Origin: Chitinophaga ginsengisoli
GTDB lineage: Bacteria; Bacteroidota; Bacteroidia; Chitinophagales; Chitinophagaceae
Assembly: GCF_003014595.1 (NCBI RefSeq)
Contig: NZ_PYGK01000006.1
Location: 310,001 to 374,000, forward strand
DNA length: 64,000 bases
Direction: 5' to 3'
Shown here: positions 49,311 through 57,948 of the stretch, in pieces
Layout of the letters: each line of letters begins with the position of its first letter
How positions within the stretch are numbered: the stretch's first letter is position 1
Position numbers and translations under genes: made by a program
The notes under the pieces: model-generated
Told to the model about the DNA's origin: nothing
Databases searched by the model: none
Seen by the model: only the letters and a program-made list of their open reading frames with translations

Positions 49311-50660
49311 CTAAATCTTTACCCCACTTTTCTCCTGCATTTCTTCAAATACATGCTGAATACAAATCTTTACAATTGCCTCCATCTCATCTTTTGTTAA
49401 TGCTTCCGGATATTTTTTAGTGGTGAGAACCAGGCCTTTGTAACCGACAATGTATTCATATTTTTCAAATTGCACGTTGATCAAAGATTCTACGGAAAAT
49501 GAGGTGCTCTCATTGCGCTTGAAGTCAATAAGCGAATATTGCAGCGAAAGGCTATGGATTATGTCTTTATCGTGACTAGCCTCAAATTCAAGTATAAAAC
49601 CAGGAAACCCTGATACAGAATTATATGCAGTTTCGTTGAATAACTTTCTGTTAATGATAGGCGTTTCCTGTGTTTTCCAGAAGAGATCATTAAACTGCTC
49701 GTGTTGGTATTTAAATAGCAAAAACAGTTGTCCTATTGAATTGGCATATAGATGATTGATATCAATATTATCACGATTGGCAGTTTCGGATTTTTTATTT
49801 GTCAAATGTTTTCTCCAAATGTCAATCTGTTTTTTCAGATCGTCATTTTCTAATACGGATAGTCCTTTTGCCGCATTTATGCTCAAATCGAGACTCCATA
49901 TCAGTTGTTGAGAAATATATTCTATAAAAGGTTCCGGATTCCCGCTATCTGCGTCAGCCAACACCTGCAAATACTCTTTTTTATTTGCAGACTTAATCAC
50001 TACAGGAGGGAGGTCATGCCTAAACAAAACATAATTCATCAACAACCTCGATAGCCTTCCATTACCATCATCAAACGGATGTATACGCACAAAATGATAA
50101 TGCAGCATCGCTGCTAACACTACAGGATGTAGCTCATTCTTTTCCTCTTCTTCCCGCAACCACATCATTAATTCTCCCATCTTTATCGGCGTCTCTTCCG
50201 GAGATGCATAATGGAACATTTCTCCGTTTGGCAGACGTACAGAATTAGGATATTCTTTGTAATTCCCTACTTTGATTTCACGCCGTGTATGCTGCCCATC
50301 CTGCGTGATAGCATCTTTCCAGAAAGGACGAACTAATAATAGTGAGTGCAGATTTTTAATGACAGTTTCATTCAATGGTCTTTCATGATCAGTCGCTAAC
50401 TCTTTTATCAGCTCATAGGCAACATCATGGCCTTTCATTTCTTCATATTCCCTTAGCTCGTGATTCCCTGTTGTTCTGTCGAAGATCAGTAATAGCTCCG
50501 TTTCGCCATATGTAAGTGTATTACCTTCCAGGTGATTGGAATTGTAGTTGAATTCCAGCCTGAACTTTTTGTCAAGTCTTTGCTGGTATTCAGCTTTCAT
50601 GGGAAGAAGTTGCCTTAACTGTTCAGTTAACAGTGTTACTTTTTCAACGCCGGATGTCAT
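49311..50660 (-). CDS. Fic-domain protein (probable AMP transferase)
   Basis: A 449-residue Fic/DOC protein that likely transfers AMP from ATP to a protein hydroxyl. The catalytic motif is HPFDDGNGRLSR (His194 to Arg205). An N-terminal inhibitory helix motif, S-N-H-L-E-G (Ser41 to Gly46; Ser-xxx-Glu-Gly), fits class II Fic enzymes, in which this glutamate blocks ATP binding. The flap region (VRLPNGEMFHYASPEE) is about residues 141-156. A C-terminal ~200-residue extension of unknown function follows. No antitoxin gene adjoins, consistent with internal inhibition. Confidence 0.92.
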   Translation of the reverse strand: MTSGVEKVTLLTEQLRQLLPMKAEYQQRLDKKFRLEFNYNSNHLEGNTLTYGETELLLIFDRTTGNHELREYEEMKGHDVAYELIKELATDHERPLNETVIKNLHSLLLVRPFWKDAITQDGQHTRREIKVGNYKEYPNSVRLPNGEMFHYASPEETPIKMGELMMWLREEEEKNELHPVVLAAMLHYHFVRIHPFDDGNGRLSRLLMNYVLFRHDLPPVVIKSANKKEYLQVLADADSGNPEPFIEYISQQLIWSLDLSINAAKGLSVLENDDLKKQIDIWRKHLTNKKSETANRDNIDINHLYANSIGQLFLLFKYQHEQFNDLFWKTQETPIINRKLFNETAYNSVSGFPGFILEFEASHDKDIIHSLSLQYSLIDFKRNESTSFSVESLINVQFEKYEYIVGYKGLVLTTKKYPEALTKDEMEAIVKICIQHVFEEMQEKSGVKI

Positions 50661-50807
50661 CTGCCATAATTTGTTTAAAATTACCCAATTGAGATAAAGC
50701 GGAGAAATTCATTTACTCAATCCCATAGAGTACTCATCCATTCTGTTCATTATTCTCCTTAAATTACTATTGATATACCCTAAATGTTGACTCAAAACCC
50801 AATCTCC

Positions 50808-51191
50808 ATGAAAGCACTATCTATGTCCCTGCTTTTCGTTTTGGCATCGTTCGTATTTTCATCATTTAAGCCACTGCCGGCGGCCATGACTACAAGCACA
50901 GCGAAATTCGCTGCTGATGGCACACTCGTTGGTTACCAGATCGATGGTACATCGTATGCTTATTTCTTTTCTGCAGATCTTTCTGCCACTTCTCCTTACC
51001 CGATCACACAAATTTCTGTGTCCCGTTTATCAGGAGAATCATTAACGGTAGTAGGATTTTCCGGAAGTGTTGTACGTGCACCATTCCTGCATTTCAACAT
51101 CAATGGAACAGCTACAGTAACATTCATCGACAATGGCACAACGGTAACAAAGAACCTGACAGGATTTATTGAAGGTGGTATCCTTGAATAA
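50808..51191 (+). CDS. Small secreted protein of unknown function
   Basis: A 127-residue exported protein with no recognised family. The signal peptide is MKALSMSLLFVLASFVFSSF, then KPLPAAMTTSTAKF. The mature part is rich in Ser, Thr and beta-forming residues (GTLVGYQIDGTSYAYFFSA, GTATVTFIDNGTTVTKNL), suggesting a small beta-sandwich. The start at 50808 puts the signal peptide at the N-terminus; the frame opens at ATG 50784 with eight extra residues, which is the alternative. Terminator immediately downstream. Confidence 0.7.
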   Translation: MKALSMSLLFVLASFVFSSFKPLPAAMTTSTAKFAADGTLVGYQIDGTSYAYFFSADLSATSPYPITQISVSRLSGESLTVVGFSGSVVRAPFLHFNINGTATVTFIDNGTTVTKNLTGFIEGGILE

Positions 51192-51211
51192 GCCTTCTAA
51201 GCCGTAAAAAG

Positions 51212-51246
51212 AGAAACGCCGTTCGTTTATAGCGAACGGCGTTTCT
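51212..51246. terminator. Terminator between the secreted protein and nrdA
   Basis: AGAAACGCCGTTCG (51212-51225) pairs perfectly with CGAACGGCGTTTCT (51233-51246) over a 7-nt loop. A-rich DNA on the left gives the T-run for nrdA on the minus strand; the plus-strand T-run is weak. Confidence 0.82.
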
Positions 51247-51268
51247 TATAATGATAGCTGTTATTTCA

Positions 51269-53677
51269 TCATGCACTGCAGGTTACACAACCTTCTTCCA
51301 TCGTACATACCGCACCTTCTACAAATTCAACTTCATCCAGTTTGGAATCAACAGTTGATTTCGCATTTTTTGCTTCTGCTTTCTTTTCCACCATTGGTTC
51401 CATCTGCTGACCACCTTGTTTCTCAACAGTGAACTGTACCGCCTGTGCAGCAGCTTGTGTACGCAGGTAGTACATACCTGTTTTCAGACCTTTCTTCCAT
51501 GCGTAGAAGTGCATAGAGGTCAGTTTAGCTGCAGATGGTGTGTCAACGAACAGGTTCAGTGACTGTGACTGGCAGATGAATGCACCGCGATCTGCTGCCA
51601 TGTCGATGATAGTACGCTGTTTGATCTCCCACACTGTTTTGTACAGCTCTTTGATCTGCGTTGGGATCTCCGGAATATGCTGGATAGATCCGTTGGAAGT
51701 AATGATCTTGTTCTTCATATCATTATCCCACAGTCCCAGTTCTACCAGGTCTTTCAGCAGGTGTTTATTTACTACTACGAACTCACCGCTCAATACGCGA
51801 CGGGTGTAGATGTTTGAAGTGTAAGGCTCAAAACATTCGTTGTTACCCAGGATCTGAGAAGTAGATGCAGTAGGCATTGGCGCCAGCAACAGGGAGTTGC
51901 GGATACCATGTTTCTTGATCTCGCCTTTCAGCGCTGTCCAGTCCCAACGTGGAGATGGTGTTACACCCCACATATCGAACTGCAGGATACCTTTAGATGC
52001 AGGTGAACCTTCGTAAGTTTCATAAGCGCCGTCTTGTATAGCCAGGTCTTTGGATGCAGTCAGTGCAGCAAAGTAGATGGTTTCAAAGATCTCACTGTTC
52101 AGTTGTTTCGCTTCTTCACTTTCGAATGGATAACGCATCAGGATAAAGGCATCAGCCAGACCCTGTACGCCCAGACCGATAGGACGGTGACGCAGGTTAC
52201 TGTTACGTGCTTCATCAACAGGGTAGAAGTTGTTGTCGATGATACGGTTCAGGTTCAGCGCAGCCTGATAAGTTACTTCATATAATTTCTCATGATCGAA
52301 TTTACCATCTATCACGAAGCGTGGTAATGCCAGTGAAGCCAGGTTACATACTGCTACTTCATTTGCATCGGTATATTCAATGATCTCTGTACACAGGTTG
52401 GAACTCTTGATAGTACCCAGGTTCTGCTGATTGGATTTGCGGTTAGCTGAATCTTTATACAGCAGATAAGGAGTACCGGTTTCGATCTGTGCATCGAGTA
52501 TAGCAAACCAGAGGTCCTGTGCTTTTACTGTTTTACGTGCACGTTTCTCCTGCTCATATTTTGAGTAGAGTTTTTCGAACTCTTCACCCCAGCACTCATG
52601 CAGTCCTGGTGCTTCATGAGGACAGAACAGGCTCCACTCGCCATTTTCCTCTACACGTTTCATGAACAGGTCAGGCATCCACAGCGCGTAGAAGAGGTCT
52701 CTTGCACGCATCTCTTCCTTACCGTGGTTCTTACGCAGGTCGAGGAATTCGAAGATGTCAGCATGCCATGGTTCCAGGTAGATAGCGAAAGCGCCTTTAC
52801 GTTTACCACCGCCCTGGTCTACATAACGTGCAGTATCGTTGAATACACGCAGCATCGGGATGATGCCATTAGAAGTACCGTTAGTACCACTGATGTAAGA
52901 ACCGGTAGCACGGATATTATGAATGCTCAGACCAATACCGCCAGCGCTCTGGGAAATCTTTGCAGTCTGTTTCAGTGTATCGTAGATACCCTCGATACTG
53001 TCGTCCTGCATGGTGAGCAGGAAGCAGCTGGACATCTGTGGTTTAGGTGTACCAGCATTGAAGAGGGTAGGAGTAGCGTGTGTGAACCAGCGCTCACTCA
53101 TCAGGTTGTATGTCTTGATAGCAGACTCGATATCTGTTTTATGAATACCAACAGATACACGCATGAACATATGCTGCGGACGTTCTGCTACTTTACCATC
53201 TACTTTCAGCAGATAAGAGCGTTCCAGTGTTTTGAAACCGAAATAATCGAACGCAAAATCACGGTCATAGATGATGCTGGAATCCAGGATCTCAGCATTT
53301 TTTCTGATGATCTCATATACATCGTCAGCAATCAGCGGAGCAGGTTTACCTACTTTAGGATCGATGTATTCATACAGCGTCTTCATTGTTTTAGAGAATG
53401 ATTTCACTGTATTTTTATGGAGATTGCTCACCGCAATGCGCGATGCAAGCAAGGCATAGTCAGGATGTTTTGTAGTAAGCGATGCTGCTGTTTCTGCAGC
53501 CAGATTATCAAGCTCGCTTGTAGTCACTCCGTCATATAAACCCTGTATCACTTTCTTAGCTACATCGATAGCATCTACATATTCCGCATTCAGTCCGTAG
53601 CAGAGCTTTTCGACACGAGCAGTAATCTTGTCAAACTTAACAGCTTCTTTGTGGCCGTCGCGCTTAATTACAAACAT
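51269..53677 (-). CDS. nrdA: Ribonucleoside-diphosphate reductase, alpha subunit (class I)
   Basis: Large subunit that reduces ribonucleotides to deoxyribonucleotides. It is 802 residues. An N-terminal ATP-cone (about 1-90: FVIKRDGHKEAVKFDKI) provides allosteric activity control. The catalytic body contains VCNLASLALP and LGNNECFEPYTSNIYTRR (thiyl-radical region). The C-terminal redox shuttle is Cys791, Cys797 and Cys800 (CTMEEGCVTCSA). nrdB lies 86 nt upstream on the same strand, so nrdB-nrdA order is likely one transcript. Confidence 0.96.
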   Translation of the reverse strand: MFVIKRDGHKEAVKFDKITARVEKLCYGLNAEYVDAIDVAKKVIQGLYDGVTTSELDNLAAETAASLTTKHPDYALLASRIAVSNLHKNTVKSFSKTMKTLYEYIDPKVGKPAPLIADDVYEIIRKNAEILDSSIIYDRDFAFDYFGFKTLERSYLLKVDGKVAERPQHMFMRVSVGIHKTDIESAIKTYNLMSERWFTHATPTLFNAGTPKPQMSSCFLLTMQDDSIEGIYDTLKQTAKISQSAGGIGLSIHNIRATGSYISGTNGTSNGIIPMLRVFNDTARYVDQGGGKRKGAFAIYLEPWHADIFEFLDLRKNHGKEEMRARDLFYALWMPDLFMKRVEENGEWSLFCPHEAPGLHECWGEEFEKLYSKYEQEKRARKTVKAQDLWFAILDAQIETGTPYLLYKDSANRKSNQQNLGTIKSSNLCTEIIEYTDANEVAVCNLASLALPRFVIDGKFDHEKLYEVTYQAALNLNRIIDNNFYPVDEARNSNLRHRPIGLGVQGLADAFILMRYPFESEEAKQLNSEIFETIYFAALTASKDLAIQDGAYETYEGSPASKGILQFDMWGVTPSPRWDWTALKGEIKKHGIRNSLLLAPMPTASTSQILGNNECFEPYTSNIYTRRVLSGEFVVVNKHLLKDLVELGLWDNDMKNKIITSNGSIQHIPEIPTQIKELYKTVWEIKQRTIIDMAADRGAFICQSQSLNLFVDTPSAAKLTSMHFYAWKKGLKTGMYYLRTQAAAQAVQFTVEKQGGQQMEPMVEKKAEAKNAKSTVDSKLDEVEFVEGAVCTMEEGCVTCSA

Positions 53678-53763
53678 GGGTAAGTGAATTTAAGAGGTTG
53701 AGTAATATATGAATTATGGTTAGTTGGCAAATTGTGCAATAGCATGCAATTATTATGCCTTTA

Positions 53764-54735
53764 TTAGAAATCTTCGTCCAGGCTGAAGGTTTGTGTATCC
53801 TTGCCAGACATCACACCTGCTTTCTGGTAGTCGCCCACTCTCTTTTCAAAGAAGTTGGTCTTACCCTGCAGGGAAATCATTTCCATAAAGTCAAACGGAT
53901 TTGCCGTATTAAATATTTTAGCATAGCCCAGTTCACTTAACCAGCGGTCAGCAACAAACTCGATATATTCGGCCATTAGTTTGCTGTTCATTCCGATCAG
54001 TGCTACAGGTAATGCATCGATGATAAATTCTTTTTCAATGGAAACAGCATCACGGATGATCGTGTGTACCTGCTCCTCAGATAATTTGTTTTCCAGCATG
54101 CTATATAACAGACAGGCAAACTCACAGTGCAATCCTTCATCACGGCTGATCAGCTCATTGGAGAAGGTCAGTCCCGGCATTAATCCTCTCTTCTTGAGCC
54201 AGAAGATAGAGCAGAAACTACCACTGAAGAAGATACCTTCCACAGCTGCAAATGCTACCAGGCGCTCAGCGAAGTTGCCATTCTCGATCCAGCGGAGTGC
54301 CCACTCTGCTTTTCTCTTTACTGCAGGTACAGTATCAATAGCATGGAACAGACGATCCTTTTCTGACGGATCCTTTACATAAGTATCTATTAGTAACGCA
54401 TATGTTTCCGAGTGAATGTTTTCCATCATGATCTGGAAACCATAGAAGCAACGAGCTTCCGGTAACTGCACTTCGCTCATGAAGTTAACAGCCAGGTTCT
54501 CATTCACAATACCATCACTTGCGGCAAAAAAAGCTAATACGTGTGTAATGAAATGACGTTCCCCATCATTCAGATTATTCCAGTCCTTCATGTCTGCACT
54601 CAGATCAATCTCCTCTGCTGTCCAGAAACTTGCCTCATGTTGCTTGTACTTCTCCCATACCTTCGGATAGTTGATAGGCAGCAGTACAAATCTGTCTTTG
54701 TTTTCCTTTAAAAGCAGTTCATTCTCTAAATTCAT
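53764..54735 (-). CDS. nrdB: Ribonucleoside-diphosphate reductase, beta subunit (class I)
   Basis: Small subunit holding the di-metal centre and tyrosyl radical. From ATG 54735 it is 323 residues (a GTG one codon upstream is not needed). Metal and radical residues in ENIHSETY are Glu105, His108 and Tyr112, matching the E. coli Glu115-His118-Tyr122 layout. Asp74 is in FFAASDGIVNENL, and the second metal helix has SRDEGLHCEFA. The C-terminus (VMSGKDTQTFSLDEDF) is the NrdA-binding tail. Presence of the Tyr indicates the radical-containing class Ia type. Confidence 0.95.
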   Translation of the reverse strand: MNLENELLLKENKDRFVLLPINYPKVWEKYKQHEASFWTAEEIDLSADMKDWNNLNDGERHFITHVLAFFAASDGIVNENLAVNFMSEVQLPEARCFYGFQIMMENIHSETYALLIDTYVKDPSEKDRLFHAIDTVPAVKRKAEWALRWIENGNFAERLVAFAAVEGIFFSGSFCSIFWLKKRGLMPGLTFSNELISRDEGLHCEFACLLYSMLENKLSEEQVHTIIRDAVSIEKEFIIDALPVALIGMNSKLMAEYIEFVADRWLSELGYAKIFNTANPFDFMEMISLQGKTNFFEKRVGDYQKAGVMSGKDTQTFSLDEDF

Positions 54736-54792
54736 CACTCAGTAAATTTTATATGGTTAACGTATACAGATAGAAAGGACATGACGGAGATG

Positions 54793-54918
54793 TTATTCCC
54801 ACGTTATATAGTATTGAACCCTTTCTTGATACCCTTTGATACGTGCGTGTTCCGACCGAATTTCATGTGCCTGCTGGTTGTAAAAGTCCTGCCTGGCTAC
54901 CGGGGGGTGTTCATTCAT
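54793..54918 (-). CDS. Possible 41-residue protein upstream of nrdB
   Basis: A small hydrophilic ORF (starts MNEHPPVARQDFYNQQ, ends YYITWE) between a -7-like element (54955-54962) and nrdB, 57 nt before the nrdB start. Codon choice looks like the surrounding genes and the frame lies in the direction of nrdB. The frame is open upstream to 54984 but that part overlaps the promoter. There is no homology I can name; it could instead be chance coding in an nrdB leader. Confidence 0.4.
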   Translation of the reverse strand: MNEHPPVARQDFYNQQAHEIRSEHARIKGYQERVQYYITWE

Positions 54919-54954
54919 ATCCCTGGAGACTAACAATCGTGTCGTGAACTGATA

Positions 54955-54962
54955 CAAATGTA
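54955..54962 (-). promoter_or_regulatory. -7 element upstream of the small ORF and nrdB
   Basis: TACATTTG on the minus strand fits TAnnTTTG; start of RNA near 54948, 30 nt before the small ORF and about 210 nt before nrdB. No -33 TTG was found at the usual spacing. The rest of this 478-bp gap holds no NrdR-box pair or riboswitch I could identify. Confidence 0.45.
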
Positions 54963-55213
54963 CACATGAATGAAAACCCGCCACTTTTTAGTTTTTAACA
55001 GCCTGTGGAAAAACAGCTGATGAATTTCGAAGACATACTATGATAGCGCGCTCAGGCGAAAAGGGATTATTGGTAAATTTATAATCCACATCTTCCGCAC
55101 AGCAACTTATTTAAGTAGCGGGATATGGGCCGAAAGTTTTGTTAAATCCTCCCGTGGAAATTGACTTTCAGCTATTTATTACACATATTTACAAATAAAT
55201 TATATTTCTTCTG

Positions 55214-55846
55214 ATGGCATCTCATGTATTAAGTCTTCGCCATATTATTAAATCTTATCATGATACAGTGGTGCTGGATATCCCTAACCTCGAACTGGAC
55301 TATGGTGTCTATTGGTTGTTAGGAGGGAATGGAGCCGGCAAAACTACTTCCATGAAAGTCATGGCCGGACTGATTCCATTCCGGGGCGATATCCTGGTGG
55401 AGAACAATATCAGCTGTAATAAACAGCCTGTACAATACCGCCGCCTGGTCAATTACGCAGAGGCAGAGCCCCTGTACCCGGGTTTTATAACCGGTAGCGA
55501 CCTGGTATCCCTGTATGTAAAAACCAAGGGGAAAGGGTATAAGGATATCCAGGAAGTGATTGACCTGCTGGGTGTTGCATCGTTTATCCACCAGCCGGTG
55601 AGCAGCTATTCCAGTGGTATGTTGAAAAAGGTATCCCTGCTGTTGGCTTTTACCGGTACACCCAAAGTGATCCTACTGGATGAACCTTTAATTACACTTG
55701 ATACACAATCACTTCCACTGTTATACACATTGGTAGATGAATTTCACCAACAATATGGCGTCACTTTTTGCATCACCTCCCATCAGCCGGTAACTGCCGG
55801 ATCAATCCACCTGAAGGTAGAAGGGAAAAATATTGTGAAGGTCTAA
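55214..55846 (+). CDS. ABC transporter ATP-binding protein
   Basis: A 210-residue ABC ATPase. Walker A is GGNGAGKTTS (about 36-45), signature SSGMLKKVSLL, Walker B KVILLDEPL, and an H-loop in CITSHQP. The usual LSGGQ is replaced by SSGML. It would energise the membrane protein encoded 10 nt downstream. Substrate unknown; the ABC-2-type organisation suggests export. Confidence 0.92.
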   Translation: MASHVLSLRHIIKSYHDTVVLDIPNLELDYGVYWLLGGNGAGKTTSMKVMAGLIPFRGDILVENNISCNKQPVQYRRLVNYAEAEPLYPGFITGSDLVSLYVKTKGKGYKDIQEVIDLLGVASFIHQPVSSYSSGMLKKVSLLLAFTGTPKVILLDEPLITLDTQSLPLLYTLVDEFHQQYGVTFCITSHQPVTAGSIHLKVEGKNIVKV

Positions 55847-55856
55847 CTTATCCCCA

Positions 55857-56960
55857 ATGGCTTTATCCAAGATATTCACAATACGCTATTATGCGAAGAA
55901 CACAGGGTTTTTCCTGGTGATATTTTATTTCTTTTTTGGCATCGTTCCCGGCGGACAACTGCTTTCCTATCACCATACGCTCATAAAAGGCTTTACCGGT
56001 AGTATGGACTTCCTGGCACTGGTTTGCCTGGCCTGGTTGTTGTATAATCTGAAGTGCATTGCTTTTGTCGTGAATGTGTTATCCACAAAAGAACATACTT
56101 TCCTTTACGGCACCCTGGGATTGCTCGATGGTGTTACAAAATGGCGCACCTGGTTATGGCTGCACATGAACCTTTATGCACCTGTATTAATATACAGCTG
56201 CATTGCTGCGGGAATAGCCATCCAGTTACATTTTTATCCTTCGGCTGTCATTATAGGTCTGTTCAATATTATTATGCTCATCGCACCACTATGGCTCTAT
56301 GATCATAAAATGAAACATCCCGGTACGGTATCCTTCCTTGCGCGGTGGCAGCAATGGTTGAATAAGACGATCAGGAAGTCTCTCTGGGCACTGTATGGTT
56401 ATGAACTGCTGAATAACAATATAAAGTCGCTGGCAATTGCCAAGGTGGTATCAGGTCTGGTGGTTATTGCTACCTGTTCATTGATGGGGACATATGACGA
56501 ACGTTTCATCCTGGTGGGTTTCCTGGTATGTATTCTGGCTCAGGTAATACTGATATATAATCACAGGCGCTTTGATGATCTTTATCTCTCCCTGCTGCCA
56601 CAATTGCCTGTGCCGGTGTGGAAAAGATACCTTCAAACGGGCTTACTGTATTTAGTACTATTACTGCCGGAAAGTATCCTGCTGGCATATAAAGTATGGC
56701 AACAAGCGGCGCCGGCGCACCTCATCATGCTGGTGGCTACAGGTGTATCTGTTTTAATGTTGTTACGCAGCTTACTGTATTTTCCACGTATGGACCAGGA
56801 CAGGTATTTCCGCTGGGTGCTGATCATTATCGTAAGCCTGCTTTTTCTGGGACTGGCCCGTTTATATTGGTATGGAATTATCCTGCTGCAGGTACCTGCC
56901 TATACTATTTTTTACAATAGGTATTACCGTTATGAAGCTCCACTGGAAAAGGTGGATTAG
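55857..56960 (+). CDS. Predicted ABC transporter membrane subunit
   Basis: A 367-residue polytopic membrane protein with around ten hydrophobic stretches (for example LVIFYFFFGIVPGG, ALVCLAWLLYNL, GLLYLVLLLPESILLAYKVW, LLFLGLARLYWYG). I find no named family with confidence. The 10-nt gap to the ABC ATPase strongly suggests they form one transporter. Basic loop NKTIRKSLWALYG lies near the centre. Confidence 0.75.
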   Translation: MALSKIFTIRYYAKNTGFFLVIFYFFFGIVPGGQLLSYHHTLIKGFTGSMDFLALVCLAWLLYNLKCIAFVVNVLSTKEHTFLYGTLGLLDGVTKWRTWLWLHMNLYAPVLIYSCIAAGIAIQLHFYPSAVIIGLFNIIMLIAPLWLYDHKMKHPGTVSFLARWQQWLNKTIRKSLWALYGYELLNNNIKSLAIAKVVSGLVVIATCSLMGTYDERFILVGFLVCILAQVILIYNHRRFDDLYLSLLPQLPVPVWKRYLQTGLLYLVLLLPESILLAYKVWQQAAPAHLIMLVATGVSVLMLLRSLLYFPRMDQDRYFRWVLIIIVSLLFLGLARLYWYGIILLQVPAYTIFYNRYYRYEAPLEKVD

Positions 56961-57049
56961 ATACTCACTTTCAAAGTGAAAATATGGGTATATTCGTCCG
57001 GAGATCTCAGACAGGGGCACAGGACACAAACATATTTTAACCATTAACT

Positions 57050-57922
57050 ATGGGTTTCTTATCAAAAATCTTTGGTAAACGCAATAATGCGGATACGGAA
57101 GACCAATTGCCGGTTGTGCACATAGCTGATGATGATGAACGTATGAACTGGGCTATTGAAAAAGCCAACGCCACTTTACATTATTTTCAGACTTGTTTGC
57201 TGGAGCCAGATCCGGAGCAGCAATACTTTTCCGTAAAAGTGCTGATTGACGATGGCATAAACCGCGAACACCTCTGGCTTGTTTCTCCCAGTTTTGATGA
57301 AGAGGGCAACCTGTATGGCGTGGTTGGAAATAAGCCGGTCTATGTCAATTCTGTTACGATCAATCAGAAGATCGGTATCGATCCCCGTTTTATTTCCGAC
57401 TGGATGATCATTGAAGATGGCCGTCTGATAGGAGGATATACCATCCGCGCCATCCGGGATGGCAGGCCTGCCCATGAACGCCCTGAGTTTGACCGGCAGG
57501 TGGGCTTATACATCGATGAGGGAATAGATTACTTCGCACATGATTTTTGCACACCTGAAGGAGCCATCCTATGCCTGGAAGACGCCTACGATGAACAGGA
57601 TATTGAAAAGGCCCTTGCCTGTAAAAACTTTCAAGAGGAAGCCAGATTGCTGTTGCTGAAAATGAATGACAGATTCAGTGGTAAGGAAATCTTAGAGACT
57701 ACTGCCGACATTTTACGCGCATCTTTCATCAAAAGTCTTAAAAAGGACGGATTCCCGGTTTTTAGAGACCTGCGCCGCGCTTACCCTTATCGCAAGAAGA
57801 TCACAGACAATCTTTACCTGATCACAGAAGTCTGCATTTTCCCCGATGGCAAAAAAAGCAAACAGGAGATCTACACCTTCAAAGGTGACGAGGGTTGGAG
57901 AGTATTAAATGTAGTAGAATAA
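57050..57922 (+). CDS. DUF2314 domain protein with C-terminal extension
   Basis: A 290-residue cytoplasmic protein. Residues of about 28-145 match DUF2314 (YegJ-like): MNWAIEKANATLHYF, FSVKVLIDDGINREHLWLVS, NKPVYVNSVTINQKIGI and ISDWMIIEDGRLIGGYTIR. A ~130-residue second part (about 160-290) ending FPDGKKSKQEIYTFKGDEGW is unassigned but beta-rich. Function unknown. Confidence 0.82.
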   Translation: MGFLSKIFGKRNNADTEDQLPVVHIADDDERMNWAIEKANATLHYFQTCLLEPDPEQQYFSVKVLIDDGINREHLWLVSPSFDEEGNLYGVVGNKPVYVNSVTINQKIGIDPRFISDWMIIEDGRLIGGYTIRAIRDGRPAHERPEFDRQVGLYIDEGIDYFAHDFCTPEGAILCLEDAYDEQDIEKALACKNFQEEARLLLLKMNDRFSGKEILETTADILRASFIKSLKKDGFPVFRDLRRAYPYRKKITDNLYLITEVCIFPDGKKSKQEIYTFKGDEGWRVLNVVE

Positions 57923-57948
57923 CAATTTACAGGTCAAATATCCATGTC

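Noticed and set aside
52598..53401. 267-codon plus-strand ORF
   Set aside because: Antisense to nrdA, a strongly conserved gene. No supporting motif.
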